DNA of 64,000 nt, from the NCBI RefSeq assembly GCF_038007285.1, contig NZ_JBBOWX010000001.1:124001-188000 (forward strand), in the 5' to 3' direction. A model generated the notes under the pieces. That model was not told where the DNA came from. It searched no databases and saw only the letters and a list, made by a program, of their open reading frames with translations. Each line of letters begins with the position of its first letter. The stretch's first letter is position 1. Made by a program: the position numbers and the translations under genes. The DNA comes from Sporosarcina sp. FSL K6-3457. GTDB lineage: Bacteria > Bacillota > Bacilli > Bacillales_A > Planococcaceae. Positions 17,661 through 25,373 of the stretch are shown here, piece after piece.

Positions 17661-17683
17661 ATTTGTAATTGATTGAGAAGGGA

Positions 17684-17731
17684 ATGACGGGTGGACAATG
17701 GATAACTAATCTTGCAAATCCGCTAAAATGA
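17684..17731 (+). CDS. Possible leader peptide of ABC-F gene
   Basis: A 15-codon frame (MTGGQWITNLANPLK) begins just after GAGAAGGGA. A four-codon frame from GTG 17691, at better spacing, overlaps it. Ribosome-protection ABC-F genes are often induced by drug stalling on such an upstream frame. Flanking bases can pair with the region at 17765-17789, giving an alternative to the terminator. The ribosome site for the longer frame is too close to be ideal, so this is tentative. Confidence 0.3.
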   Translation: MTGGQWITNLANPLK

Positions 17732-17788
17732 ATTTTTTTATTTACACGGAAAACAGGATTGGTCTGTCCATTTTTAAGTCATTTCCTT

Positions 17789-17816
17789 GCTCATTGCGTA
17801 TGCAACGGGGCTTTTT
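17789..17816 (+). terminator. Attenuator 1 in ABC-F leader
   Basis: An imperfect stem (GCTC-TTGC, 17789-17797, with GCAACGGGGC, 17802-17811) is followed by TTTTTA. Upstream segments around 17678-17696 can pair with 17766-17788 and so change its formation. Confidence 0.5.
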
Positions 17817-17825
17817 AGGGAACTT

Positions 17826-17949
17826 TTAACTTGATTCAGCAGAAGTTCACTGCGGAATCAAGTTAAAGCCTCTGGCGGATGTCACAGATTTTGAAGGGAG
17901 TTAATTGAGCTGTGCTCAATTCAAAATCTGGACGCCAAGGCGTATTTGA
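17826..17949 (+). repeat. Three-hairpin dispersed element, copy 1
   Basis: About 124 bases containing the end palindrome TTAACTTGATTC/GAATCAAGTTAA (17826-17837, 17855-17866), the segment GGCGGATGTCACAGATTTTGA, a central stem around AATTGAGC/GCTCAATT, and ACGCCAAGGCGT at the other end. Related copies lie at 23310-23440 and 35221-35356. It sits in the leader of the ABC-F gene. Confidence 0.85.
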
Positions 17950-17967
17950 TTTGGACGAATAGCGACT

Positions 17968-18004
17968 AATCCTTCCGATTACTTTTTCGGAGGGATTTTT
18001 TTAA
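17968..18004 (+). terminator. Attenuator 2 immediately before the ABC-F gene
   Basis: AATCCTTCCGA (17968-17978) pairs with TCGGAGGGATT (17987-17997), followed by seven Ts. It ends only about 25 bases before the ABC-F start, so it must be bypassed for expression. Confidence 0.85.
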
Positions 18005-18029
18005 TCTCTCCGTACTTGGAGGAATGACT

Positions 18030-19706
18030 ATGCTTTTAGGGACGTTACATCAATTATCAGTTGCGTACGGTGAAACGGTGATTTTGGATCGGTTGTCTGC
18101 GGATATTCCGGAGGGGGCTTGTATTGCGATTGTTGGAGCGAATGGTGCGGGGAAAACGACATTGTTATCGTTGTTAGCAGGAGAGGTATTGCCGACTTCG
18201 GGTTCGATTGGTTGGAGTGGTAAGGCGCCGTCTGTTACGTATTTCAGGCAGGAGCAGGAAGAAGAAGGGGTGCCGGATTGGGAACGGGCGGAGACGCATT
18301 TGTACCGGAAGAAATGGAAGGTGCCGGAGCGCGCGCAGTATGTTTCAGCAAGTGGTGGGGAGCGGATGAAGATGAGACTCGCTGCGGTGCTTGCTGATGA
18401 CAGTCAGCTTTTGTTGTTGGATGAACCGACGAATCACTTGGACAGTGACAGTGTGGAGGAATTGATTCGCTTGATTCATAAAGGTGAGCGGACGTATATG
18501 ATTGTTTCGCATGATCGGCATTTCATTGACAGGACGGCGGATATCGTCTTTGAAATCGAGCACGGCAAATTGACGGTGTATACGGGGAATTATTCGGATT
18601 ACCGCAAGAAGAAAGAGGCAGACCGAGAAGCGCAACAGAAGCATTACGAACAGCAGCAACGGAAAATTGCACTAGTGGAGGAACAGATTGAGGCGTTAGG
18701 AAATTGGTCGGCGAAGGCACATGCGGAATCGACGAAAAAGGGCGGAAGGGTGATGGGAGGAAAGGAATACTTTCGGATGAAGGCGAAAAAGCGTGATGTG
18801 CAGATTCGCTCGAAGCAGAAGCGGTTAGAAGGGGAATTGGAGAAAAATCGTATCGACAAACCAGAAGATGAAATTGGCGTGTCCTTTGACGTTAAGGGGC
18901 GCAAGAAGAAAGGGAAACGAGTATTGGAGTTGAAGGGTGTTCGAAAGGTATTTGATGGGCAGGAATTGTTTGCAGATGTGTCGTTTACCGTGCAAGCTGG
19001 TGAACGGATTGGTCTTATTGGTTCGAATGGTGCTGGGAAATCGACGCTATTTCGAATGGTACTTGGTGAGGAGACGTATGACGGGGATTTGTGGACAACG
19101 TCAGGGATGACGATTGGCTATTTGAGTCAGACAGTGCTGGATTTGCCTGAGGACATGACGATGGCGGAGTATTTTTATGTGGATACGTTTCAGGAGCGAG
19201 GATTGATTCGTACCAATTTGATGAATCTTGGGTTTACGAAAGAGCATTGGCATATACCGCTGTCTGCGTTAAGTATGGGTGAGCGCGTGAAAGTGAAACT
19301 GATGCAGTTTATCCTTGAGGGGGTAGATGTATTGGTGTTGGATGAGCCGACGAACCATCTAGACTTGCCATCGAGGGAAGAGCTTGAAAAGACGTTGGAG
19401 TCGTTTCCAGGAACTCTTGTTTTTGCCTCGCATGACCGTTATTTTACGGAACGTATGGCGGACGGGTTACTGGTGTTTGATGAGGGAACGATACGGAAAG
19501 TGCCAATGACGTTGGCGGAATGGCAAGCACGTGGGGCTACGGTGCGACCGGAAGAGACGGCGCAGGAGCGGTTGCGTCTTGAAACGGAGTTACAGGCAGT
19601 GCTTGGACAGTTGAGTTTGTTGAAGTTAGGTGACAAGAAGTATGCTGAACTGGATAGAACTTTTAATGAGTTAAGTAGGCAGTTGAGAGAATTGCCTGGG
19701 AAATAA
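18030..19706 (+). CDS. ABC-F family ATPase (ribosome-protection type)
   Basis: A 558-residue cytoplasmic protein with two ABC domains and no membrane segments. First Walker A GANGAGKTT, signature SGGERMKM and Walker B LLLLDEPTNHLD; second Walker A GSNGAGKST, signature LSMGERVKV and LVLDEPTNHLD. A long charged linker (about 195-290) and a C-terminal extension fit antibiotic-resistance ABC-F proteins such as VmlR/Vga/Lsa, which bind the ribosomal E site and dislodge lincosamides, streptogramins or pleuromutilins. ATG 18030 is preferred to 18024, since TTGGAGGA abuts the latter. The two leader terminators support drug-induced expression. Which drug, if any, is unknown. Confidence 0.85.
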   Translation: MLLGTLHQLSVAYGETVILDRLSADIPEGACIAIVGANGAGKTTLLSLLAGEVLPTSGSIGWSGKAPSVTYFRQEQEEEGVPDWERAETHLYRKKWKVPERAQYVSASGGERMKMRLAAVLADDSQLLLLDEPTNHLDSDSVEELIRLIHKGERTYMIVSHDRHFIDRTADIVFEIEHGKLTVYTGNYSDYRKKKEADREAQQKHYEQQQRKIALVEEQIEALGNWSAKAHAESTKKGGRVMGGKEYFRMKAKKRDVQIRSKQKRLEGELEKNRIDKPEDEIGVSFDVKGRKKKGKRVLELKGVRKVFDGQELFADVSFTVQAGERIGLIGSNGAGKSTLFRMVLGEETYDGDLWTTSGMTIGYLSQTVLDLPEDMTMAEYFYVDTFQERGLIRTNLMNLGFTKEHWHIPLSALSMGERVKVKLMQFILEGVDVLVLDEPTNHLDLPSREELEKTLESFPGTLVFASHDRYFTERMADGLLVFDEGTIRKVPMTLAEWQARGATVRPEETAQERLRLETELQAVLGQLSLLKLGDKKYAELDRTFNELSRQLRELPGK

Positions 19707-19739
19707 GTTCGGAGTAAGGTCTGATTTTATAAGTGGAAT

Positions 19740-19770
19740 AAATAGCCGCCTGGCTAGGCGGCTATTTAAT
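19740..19770 (+). terminator. Terminator after ABC-F gene
   Basis: AAATAGCCGCCT (19740-19751) pairs with AGGCGGCTATTT (19756-19767), loop of four, then AATTTA. Confidence 0.8.
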
Positions 19771-19799
19771 TTATCGAAAGGAAGCAATGTATTCATATA

Positions 19800-19874
19800 A
19801 ACTAAACAACGCTTTCCACGAACTAAGCAACGTCCTCCATCAACTAAACAACGTAACCCTAAAACCTCACAACA
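19800..19874. repeat. Short repeats with 21-bp period (AACTAARCAACG type)
   Basis: AACTAAACAACG, AACTAAGCAACG and AACTAAACAACG start at 19800, 19821 and 19842, exactly 21 bases apart, with unrelated nine-base spacers. A decayed fourth unit (AACCTCACAACA) at 19863 runs into the thiW stop region. Confidence 0.8.
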
Positions 19875-20364
19875 TTCCACCAATCCTACCGTTAACCTTC
19901 GTATGCTGCAATCGTACAACAAGCACTAAGCCGAGCACCGCACCACTTACACTGGACACAAGAAATGGCGGCACGAAGAACAAGGCAGTCATCGTAGTCC
20001 CCATTAGTATTTTTGCGTAAGGAACTGCAATGAGTGAGGCGATAACACCAGTCCCGATAACTTCCCCGACAGCTGCCAGCCACGTTTTACCGAATTGCTT
20101 ATACAAAATACCTGCAAGGAAAGCACCAATCATGCCGCCTGGAAATGCGAGCAGTGAGCCTGTGCCAGTGAGTATCCGAACGAGCCCGGTCACAAAGGCG
20201 ATTATGACGGCTGGGACAGGTCCAAGCATAATAGCGGCAATGACATTGACGGCATGTTGAACAGGATAGGCGCGTGCGATGCCTGCTGGGAATGATACGA
20301 ATGTGGAGCCGGCAACCGCAATGGCAACGAACATCGTCATGATGACCATTTTTCTAGTTGTCAT
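19867..20364 (-). CDS. thiW: ECF transporter substrate-binding subunit ThiW
   Basis: A 165-residue membrane protein with about five hydrophobic helices, matching ThiW, the S component that captures a thiamine precursor (probably the thiazole) and works with shared ECF ATPases encoded elsewhere. Family stretches include FPAGIARAYPVQHAVNVIAA and GSLLAFPGGMIGAFLAG. It overlaps thiE by 4 bp and is last in the riboswitch-controlled operon. Confidence 0.9.
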   Translation of the reverse strand: MTTRKMVIMTMFVAIAVAGSTFVSFPAGIARAYPVQHAVNVIAAIMLGPVPAVIIAFVTGLVRILTGTGSLLAFPGGMIGAFLAGILYKQFGKTWLAAVGEVIGTGVIASLIAVPYAKILMGTTMTALFFVPPFLVSSVSGAVLGLVLVVRLQHTKVNGRIGGML

Positions 20365-21014
20365 GATGAAAAAACCTCCTTGCTTATCGCAATCTTGAAA
20401 CGGCGTGCTGCAGTATAGGGATAGATAGCTGAGGCGATGGCTGAAATGATGGAGACGCCTGAAGCGCCTGCTTCTAAGACTGGTTCAAAGTTAGCGACTG
20501 TAATGCCGCCGATACCGACAATGGGTATAGTGGGATAAAGGCTGCTCATTTTTTGGATAAAAGCTGTCCCGCTAACAGGTTTGGCATCTGCTTTGGATGC
20601 CGTTGCGTAAACTGGCCCCATTCCAACATAATTAGCACCTACCTCGATAGCCGCCAGCATTTCCGATTCGTTGTGCACGGAGACACCTAGTATCTTGTCT
20701 TTTCCAATCCGCTCCCGCACAGCGGCTGCCATTTCATCATCTTGTCCGACATGCACGCCGTCTGCATTGATGGCTATCGCCAAATCCACGTCATCATTGA
20801 CGATAAATGGGACATTGTGGTGATGACAAAGTGTTTGACAGGCTTCAGCAAACGCTCGTTTTTCATCGCCCACTAAAGCACCCGGCCCTTTTTCTCTCAA
20901 TTGAAAACAAGTTACGCCGCCTCGTAGTGCTGACTCCAATACATCCAGTGGATTAGACGCCCTTGTATTGACACTACCCATGATGAAATACAATTGTAGC
21001 TGTTTCTCAATCAA
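20361..21014 (-). CDS. thiE: Thiamine-phosphate synthase
   Basis: A 217-residue TIM-barrel enzyme that joins HMP pyrophosphate and thiazole phosphate to give thiamine monophosphate. Recognisable are LYFIMGS at the start, CFQLREKG, the pyrophosphate-site VNDDVDLA and DGVHVGQDD, and the C-terminal VVGIGGIT. I use TTG at 21012-21014, ten bases after AAAGGAG and overlapping the thiD stop. It aligns with the usual ThiE start, whereas an upstream in-frame ATG adds 22 non-family residues. Confidence 0.92.
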   Translation of the reverse strand: MIEKQLQLYFIMGSVNTRASNPLDVLESALRGGVTCFQLREKGPGALVGDEKRAFAEACQTLCHHHNVPFIVNDDVDLAIAINADGVHVGQDDEMAAAVRERIGKDKILGVSVHNESEMLAAIEVGANYVGMGPVYATASKADAKPVSGTAFIQKMSSLYPTIPIVGIGGITVANFEPVLEAGASGVSIISAIASAIYPYTAARRFKIAISKEVFSS

Positions 21015-21843
21015 TGAATACCGTCTCCTTTCTCGTTGCTTCACTCTGTTGCTTGTATGCCCAGTGATTGGTCGGACCATGTCCAGCTGTGCTAAGAGTC
21101 AAACCATCAGCAATGGCCGCCTGGATAAACCGTTTGGCATCGACAATGGCTTCAGAAATGGGTATTCCCTGTGCAATCCGTGCGGTAATCGCCGCAGAGA
21201 ACGTACAGCCAGTGCCATGCGTATTGGGGGTGTGGATCCATTCGGAGCGAAGGGCAAGGCGTTCGCCATCTGCTGATAGGAATAAATCCTCCGCATAGTC
21301 GACTCCTTGTCTATGACCGCCCTTCATGACAACGGCTCCTGCCCCTAACTGCAAAATGCGGTTCGCAGCTTCCTCGACATCTCCATCCGATTTAATTGTC
21401 ATTCCTGCTAGTACTTCTGCTTCTGGAATATTAGGCGTGATGACCGAGGCCATTGGGATTAAAAATGTTTTCAATGCCTCAATCGCCTCCTCCAATAAAA
21501 GGGAAGCGCCGCCTTTGGCAATCATGACGGGATCAATAATGAGTGTAGGAGAGTCGTAAAATTTCAGCGTTTCTGCTACAGCCCGGATGATGTCAGCGGA
21601 AAATAGCATGCCCGTTTTCACAGCATCAACGTTGAAGTCATCCAGCACTGCCCGCATTTGCGCGGTTACGCCAGCTGCCTCAATTGGATAAACCCCGTGT
21701 ACGCCTAATGTATTTTGTGCTGTTACAGCTGTTAGTGCTGATGTCCCGAAGACCCCTAACTCTTGAAATGTTTTCAAATCGGCTTGAATGCCTGCGCCGC
21801 CACCACTATCGGAGCCTGCAACTGTTAAAGCGATAGTTGTCAT
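21007..21843 (-). CDS. thiD: Bifunctional hydroxymethylpyrimidine/phosphomethylpyrimidine kinase
   Basis: A 278-residue ribokinase-fold kinase that phosphorylates HMP and HMP-P. Family marks are GSDSGGGAGIQADLKTF at the N terminus and the catalytic anion hole NTHGTGCTFSAA near the C terminus. It overlaps thiM and thiE by a few bases, giving a tightly coupled salvage operon. Confidence 0.95.
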   Translation of the reverse strand: MTTIALTVAGSDSGGGAGIQADLKTFQELGVFGTSALTAVTAQNTLGVHGVYPIEAAGVTAQMRAVLDDFNVDAVKTGMLFSADIIRAVAETLKFYDSPTLIIDPVMIAKGGASLLLEEAIEALKTFLIPMASVITPNIPEAEVLAGMTIKSDGDVEEAANRILQLGAGAVVMKGGHRQGVDYAEDLFLSADGERLALRSEWIHTPNTHGTGCTFSAAITARIAQGIPISEAIVDAKRFIQAAIADGLTLSTAGHGPTNHWAYKQQSEATRKETVFID

Positions 21844-22583
21844 CTCGTTTCACCTCCAAGGGCATTCAAAAACTGAACTTGAAAATCGCCGAGGCCTTCG
21901 GATTTTTCAGCCGCCAGTTGTCCAGCTTGTTTATAGAAAGTACATGCACTTACCACCGCGTCTAATTGTTTTTCATTTGCGACAGCCAAAAATGCACCAG
22001 CGACGGCGCTTAGTAGGCAACCGCTGCCTGTAATTTTAGCCATCAATGGATGCCCGCCTGTAATGTGCAGCGTTTTGTTGCCATCAGTTACAATATCAAC
22101 CGCGCCAGTGACGGCGACGATACAGTGATGTCTACGTGCAACTTCCTCTGCAAGTGTAGCTAAATCTGCATCTCCTTGACCGGCATCGACACCTTTTGCC
22201 TGCCATTTCACGCCTGCAATTGTGGCCAGTTCGCCCGCATTACAACGGATGAGTGTCACATCGACTTCGTGCAAAATTCCCAGAACGGACTCCTTACGGA
22301 AAGCGGTCGCTCCCGCACCAACGGGATCGAGAACGACAGGCTTGCCATGCTGATTGGCACTTTTCCCTGCAAGCAGCATCGCTTTTACGGTCTCCCGTTT
22401 CAGTGTGCCGATATTCAGCACGGTACAAGACGCAATGCTAGCGATGTCGGCAGCTTCCTCTACGGCGTCCGCCATGACAGGAGAAGCGCCGAGTGCCAAC
22501 AGACCGTTCGCCTGAAAATTAGCAACGACAATATTCGTGATGCAATGCACGAGTGGTTGATCTGTTCGCAATTTTTGTATCAT
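21840..22583 (-). CDS. thiM: Hydroxyethylthiazole kinase
   Basis: A 247-residue kinase that salvages thiazole. Seen are PLVHCITNIVVANFQANGLL at the substrate site and the catalytic TGSGCLLSAVAGAF at the C terminus. The ATG at 22581-22583 shares bases with the tenA stop (TAATG), and GAGGTG is eight bases upstream. A longer frame start lies inside tenA and is not used. Confidence 0.95.
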   Translation of the reverse strand: MIQKLRTDQPLVHCITNIVVANFQANGLLALGASPVMADAVEEAADIASIASCTVLNIGTLKRETVKAMLLAGKSANQHGKPVVLDPVGAGATAFRKESVLGILHEVDVTLIRCNAGELATIAGVKWQAKGVDAGQGDADLATLAEEVARRHHCIVAVTGAVDIVTDGNKTLHITGGHPLMAKITGSGCLLSAVAGAFLAVANEKQLDAVVSACTFYKQAGQLAAEKSEGLGDFQVQFLNALGGETR

Positions 22584-23269
22584 TAGCTCGACACCTCTTC
22601 GTATGAGTGGATTGTCCACTGTTGTTTTGTCCAGGCCATTTCCCAGAACTGCCACTCATAATAGCTGCTCTTACGGAAATGTTCTTTTAGCTGAGTACGT
22701 CTCTCAGGTGAAACGGCTTCCGCTAGTTTATTCATCCGGGCAATTTGTTCTTGTACAAGTTCGGCGAACCATTCTGAACCGTATGTTTGAATCCATTTAT
22801 CGTAAACAGGGTGATTCGGTTTCGCGTCTTTGAGTCTTTCGCCAATTTCATAATACAACCAGTAACACGGTAACAGTGCAGCGAGGATATCCGCTAAATC
22901 ACCTTCGTGAGCTGCGCGGTACATATGTGAAACGTATTGATAGGCTGTTGGTGCTGGCTGAAACGCTGCACGCTCCTCTTCCGTTATGTCTAACATGCCG
23001 AAAAATGATTCATGTAAGGACATTTCTGCATTACATGTTCGCTCCGCGTGTGCTGCAAACCGTTGAGTCGTCTGTAAATCCTGTGCCTTCACAGCACCTA
23101 GCGCCTGGATTTTTGCGAAATGCGACAAATAATAAGAATCCTGTTGTACATAAAACTTGAACACCTCTACTGGCAACGTGCCGTCCGCAACTCCTTTGAC
23201 AAATGGATGGTCAAAGCTTCCTTGCCATAATGCATCACATTCTGACCGTACTTCTTCACAAAACGTCAT
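22583..23269 (-). CDS. tenA: Thiaminase II / aminopyrimidine aminohydrolase
   Basis: A 228-residue helical TenA protein that converts degraded thiamine (aminomethyl-pyrimidine) to HMP for salvage. The nucleophile Cys lies in LLPCYWLYYEIG, and YVQQDSYYLSHFAK, YQYVSHMYRAA and WFAELVQEQIARMN are family stretches. ATG 23269 follows CGAGGAG. The longer frame upstream enters the dispersed repeat and is not used. First gene after the TPP riboswitch. Confidence 0.93.
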   Translation of the reverse strand: MTFCEEVRSECDALWQGSFDHPFVKGVADGTLPVEVFKFYVQQDSYYLSHFAKIQALGAVKAQDLQTTQRFAAHAERTCNAEMSLHESFFGMLDITEEERAAFQPAPTAYQYVSHMYRAAHEGDLADILAALLPCYWLYYEIGERLKDAKPNHPVYDKWIQTYGSEWFAELVQEQIARMNKLAEAVSPERRTQLKEHFRKSSYYEWQFWEMAWTKQQWTIHSYEEVSS

Positions 23270-23287
23270 CCTGTCCACTCCTCGTAA

Positions 23288-23440
23288 TCTTATTTTTGAA
23301 AATCTCAAATACGCCTTGGCGTATTTGCGTCCGGATTTTGAATTGAGCTTGCTCAATTAACTCCTCTCAAAATCTGTGACATCCGCCGGAGGCTTTAATT
23401 TTATTCAGCGGGGTTTGAATTTCAGCTGAATAAAATTAAA
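23288..23440 (-). repeat. Three-hairpin dispersed element, copy 2
   Basis: It contains AAATACGCC/GGCGTATTT (palindrome near 23307-23326), the AATTGAGC/GCTCAATT stem, GACATCCGCCGGAGGC, and an end palindrome TTTAATTTTATTCAGC/GCTGAATAAAATTAAA. It fills the leader between the riboswitch terminator and tenA. Confidence 0.85.
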
Positions 23441-23442
23441 AA

Positions 23443-23474
23443 GGCCGCCCCCTGATAGTAATCAGGAAGCGGCC
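23443..23474 (-). terminator. Terminator of TPP riboswitch
   Basis: GGCCGC...CTGAT (23461-23474 complement) pairs with the arm at 23443-23456. On the minus strand TTTTTAATTTTATT follows. It is the expression platform shut off by TPP. Confidence 0.85.
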
Positions 23475-23502
23475 CACGATGGTTTGGTTCATAAAATAAC
23501 AG

Positions 23503-23598
23503 CGCAGTCCCACTTCCCTACGCTGGTATGATCCAGATCAGGTTCCGAGGGTCCGCATATCTATATGCGTCTCAGCCTTTAACAAGACTCCCCTAGTG
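23503..23598 (-). ncRNA. TPP riboswitch (THI element)
   Basis: On the minus strand the signature parts are in order: GGGGAGTC, GGCTGAGA, a variable hairpin, ACCCTCGGAACCTGATCTGG, ATCATACCAGCGTAGGGAAG. These are the conserved pyrimidine- and pyrophosphate-binding helices of the thiamine pyrophosphate aptamer. It controls tenA-thiM-thiD-thiE-thiW. Confidence 0.97.
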
Positions 23599-23624
23599 GC
23601 GAAAAATATTCGATTTTCATCATA

Positions 23625-23652
23625 ACTATAACATAATTCGGACAATTATCAA
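23625..23652 (-). promoter_or_regulatory. Promoter of thiamine operon
   Basis: On the minus strand TTGATA (23647-23652) and TATAGT (23625-23630) are 16 bases apart, just upstream of the riboswitch. Confidence 0.65.
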
Positions 23653-23661
23653 GACATACAA

Positions 23662-24045
23662 CTATTGTTTACTGTTCTGCCTCTCCGCATAAAAACCTTC
23701 TAAACGCTCTGCAGCTAATTTATAAGCCTTGCTTTTATCTCGGGGGCCAATCGCAATCATATCCATCCTTGTAATGGTTGATTTAACAGGTTGATAGATA
23801 CATCTGATGTTAGTCGATTTCGATTTAATTTTTGCAAATCCATTTAAATTTCCATGTAGCGATTTTGCGACACCATCAGGTACAAAAAGCGGTCCTTGTT
23901 TAGCTCGCCGAATAATAAGAGCTAGTGTACTTGTTCGATTTCCTTTATTGATGGCTTTTAAGTCTTGTTTAACTTCGGGTGTGAATTTTAGCTCTACATT
24001 GTAGTTGTCGATTAAAAATTGGGTAAGTTCGTCTAGATTATTCAA
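23662..24045 (-). CDS. RelE/ParE-type toxin of a type II toxin-antitoxin pair
   Basis: A 127-residue basic protein whose core (SLHGNLNGFAKIKSKSTNIRCIYQPV...MIAIGPRDKSKAYKLAAERL) follows the pattern of RelE-like mRNA interferases: a Gly-x-Leu-x-Gly turn, a basic strand with Arg, and a final GxRxKxxxY strand. It is three bases after an acidic partner gene, in antitoxin-first order. Its N terminus (about 30 residues) is longer than in the smallest RelE toxins. Activity is not proven by sequence. Confidence 0.75.
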   Translation of the reverse strand: MNNLDELTQFLIDNYNVELKFTPEVKQDLKAINKGNRTSTLALIIRRAKQGPLFVPDGVAKSLHGNLNGFAKIKSKSTNIRCIYQPVKSTITRMDMIAIGPRDKSKAYKLAAERLEGFYAERQNSKQ

Positions 24046-24048
24046 GTT

Positions 24049-24438
24049 TTAGTCCCCAATTTCTTTCATTAATTGGTTAAAGTCGATATCATCTTCGTCA
24101 AACACATCATGTAGGGATAATGTAGCCTTACTGTTTAACCTTTGTATGGCGGCCTCTTCGATTAATTCATCTAGGGCATTATCAAGAGCCTCTTTATTGG
24201 CTAGGAGTTCTTCGAAATAATCTAGGTCTAAAAAAGCACCTTTTGCATTTTTATTTTTTGCGTTTTGAATGATAAATACTTCATCAGTTACTTCTTCAGA
24301 AAAACGATCAAGCATTTCAGTTAGTTTGTTATGGCGTGTGATATCTGTGATATTGTATACGTTATTTTTAAGGAAGTTTAACGTGTCTGAACTAACGGTT
24401 TTTTTTGATTTGTCCAAAGTAGAAGCACTCACTTTCAT
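24049..24438 (-). CDS. Antitoxin partner of RelE-like toxin
   Basis: A 129-residue protein with an N-terminal DNA-binding-like region (SASTLDKSKKTVSSDTLNFL, then DEVFIIQNAKNKNAKGAFLDLDYFEELL resembling Phd/YefM folds) and a strongly acidic C-terminal tail (DVFDEDDIDFNQLMKEIGD) of the kind that wraps a toxin. Two ATGs (24441, 24438) lie after AAAGGA; the second is better spaced. The overlapping palindromic promoter suggests autoregulation. Confidence 0.7.
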   Translation of the reverse strand: MKVSASTLDKSKKTVSSDTLNFLKNNVYNITDITRHNKLTEMLDRFSEEVTDEVFIIQNAKNKNAKGAFLDLDYFEELLANKEALDNALDELIEEAAIQRLNSKATLSLHDVFDEDDIDFNQLMKEIGD

Positions 24439-24448
24439 CATTCCTTTC

Positions 24449-24482
24449 CAATAGTATATGTACGGTTTGATATATGTATACT
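24449..24482 (-). promoter_or_regulatory. Operator/promoter of toxin-antitoxin pair
   Basis: TATATGTA occurs twice in direct orientation (about 24455 and 24471), and GTATATGTAC and ATGTATAC are themselves palindromic. On the minus strand TATACT is a plausible -10. Such repeats before an antitoxin gene fit autorepression. Confidence 0.45.
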
Positions 24483-25373
24483 CATTGTATCATTTAATCC
24501 GTGTTCATAACAACACGGACTAATACTGACGAATGGATTCTTATGAAAAAATACACGTCTGTTAATTAAACAAAATCAACCAACAAATAACTTAATCATG
24601 CACCAGCTACTACGTGTATAGTTGCTTTTGAATCGTTTTGGATTGAATGACTTCTATACGATTACCGAGATGTTTAGTGTGTAGGGACGCGACATAGTCG
24701 CATCCTTACACACCTTTTTCGGTAATCGTATGGTGGTCCTTCATCCGTCGCTCTTCAAAAGCGCAGATACGCGAAGTGCTAAAGCTTTTTGGGACGTAAG
24801 AATAGCCTACTCCTTATCGGGAGAGAAGCCGCCAAAGATGCAATTTTGGCGGCTGATGTTTTCTCTATAGTTTTTTCTTTTTTTATTTTAAAGACGCGCC
24901 ATTTGCTATAAAAGGCATCGCATGATTAGAAGCATAGACTTCGCTAAAAAGTAAGAAAGAAACGCATTGTACAGCGTGCAAGCGTGCCCGGAATTGTATC
25001 TTCGGGCACTTACACTCTTGATAGAAAGTCCTCTATTCTTTTCCTTTCCAAGCAACTGTATTTCTCACTTGCGGATTTCAGGGACACGGCAGGCAATGAT
25101 TCGCAATAGGATTATCGAAAAGAGTGTAGCTAGAAATGACGAAGTCATTTCTAGCTACACTTGTTCCTCGACTATGGTATCGTGAATCGTTTGCCGAAAG
25201 CGGACCGGAAATGTTCGAGTAACAATAGTCGTTTTGTAGCCTTTATTGACAGTGTTTTATGCAAATAAATAGTGAATCAACAGATGTAGAAAAAACACAA
25301 TAAATTAATACTAGCTTAATAATAGACAGCTAGAATTGGTGATAGGAAGATAACATATTTGGAGGGCAAACAG
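24483..25373. other. 890-bp gene-free region with several strong hairpins
   Basis: No convincing gene is seen in either strand. It contains a long nested hairpin (24656-24731: 13-bp perfect outer stem, ten-bp stem with one G-U at 24678-24687/24703-24712, GCGAC/GTCGC tip). Others are a GC-rich stem (24827-24836/24845-24854), a GTGCCCG/CGGGCAC hairpin (24984-25009), and a perfect 17-bp hairpin with three-base loop (25124-25140/25144-25160). Structured RNA, remnants of mobile DNA, or a boundary region are all possible. Confidence 0.6.
24827..24880 (+). terminator. Terminator-like hairpin in gene-free region
   Basis: AGCCGCCAAA (24827-24836) pairs with TTTGGCGGCT (24845-24854), followed by a T-rich run with TTTTTTCTTTTTTT at 24871-24884. 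Nothing obvious upstream needs it, which hints at a small transcript. Confidence 0.5.

Noticed and set aside
22176..22586. 136-codon plus-strand frame opposite thiM
   Set aside because: Shadow of a strongly recognised gene.
24656..24731. Known housekeeping RNA (6S, SRP, tmRNA, RNase P)
   Set aside because: None of the conserved sequence blocks of these RNAs is present.
24967..25185. 72-codon frame in the gene-free region
   Set aside because: It crosses two strong hairpins, has no ribosome site, and its composition is not protein-like.
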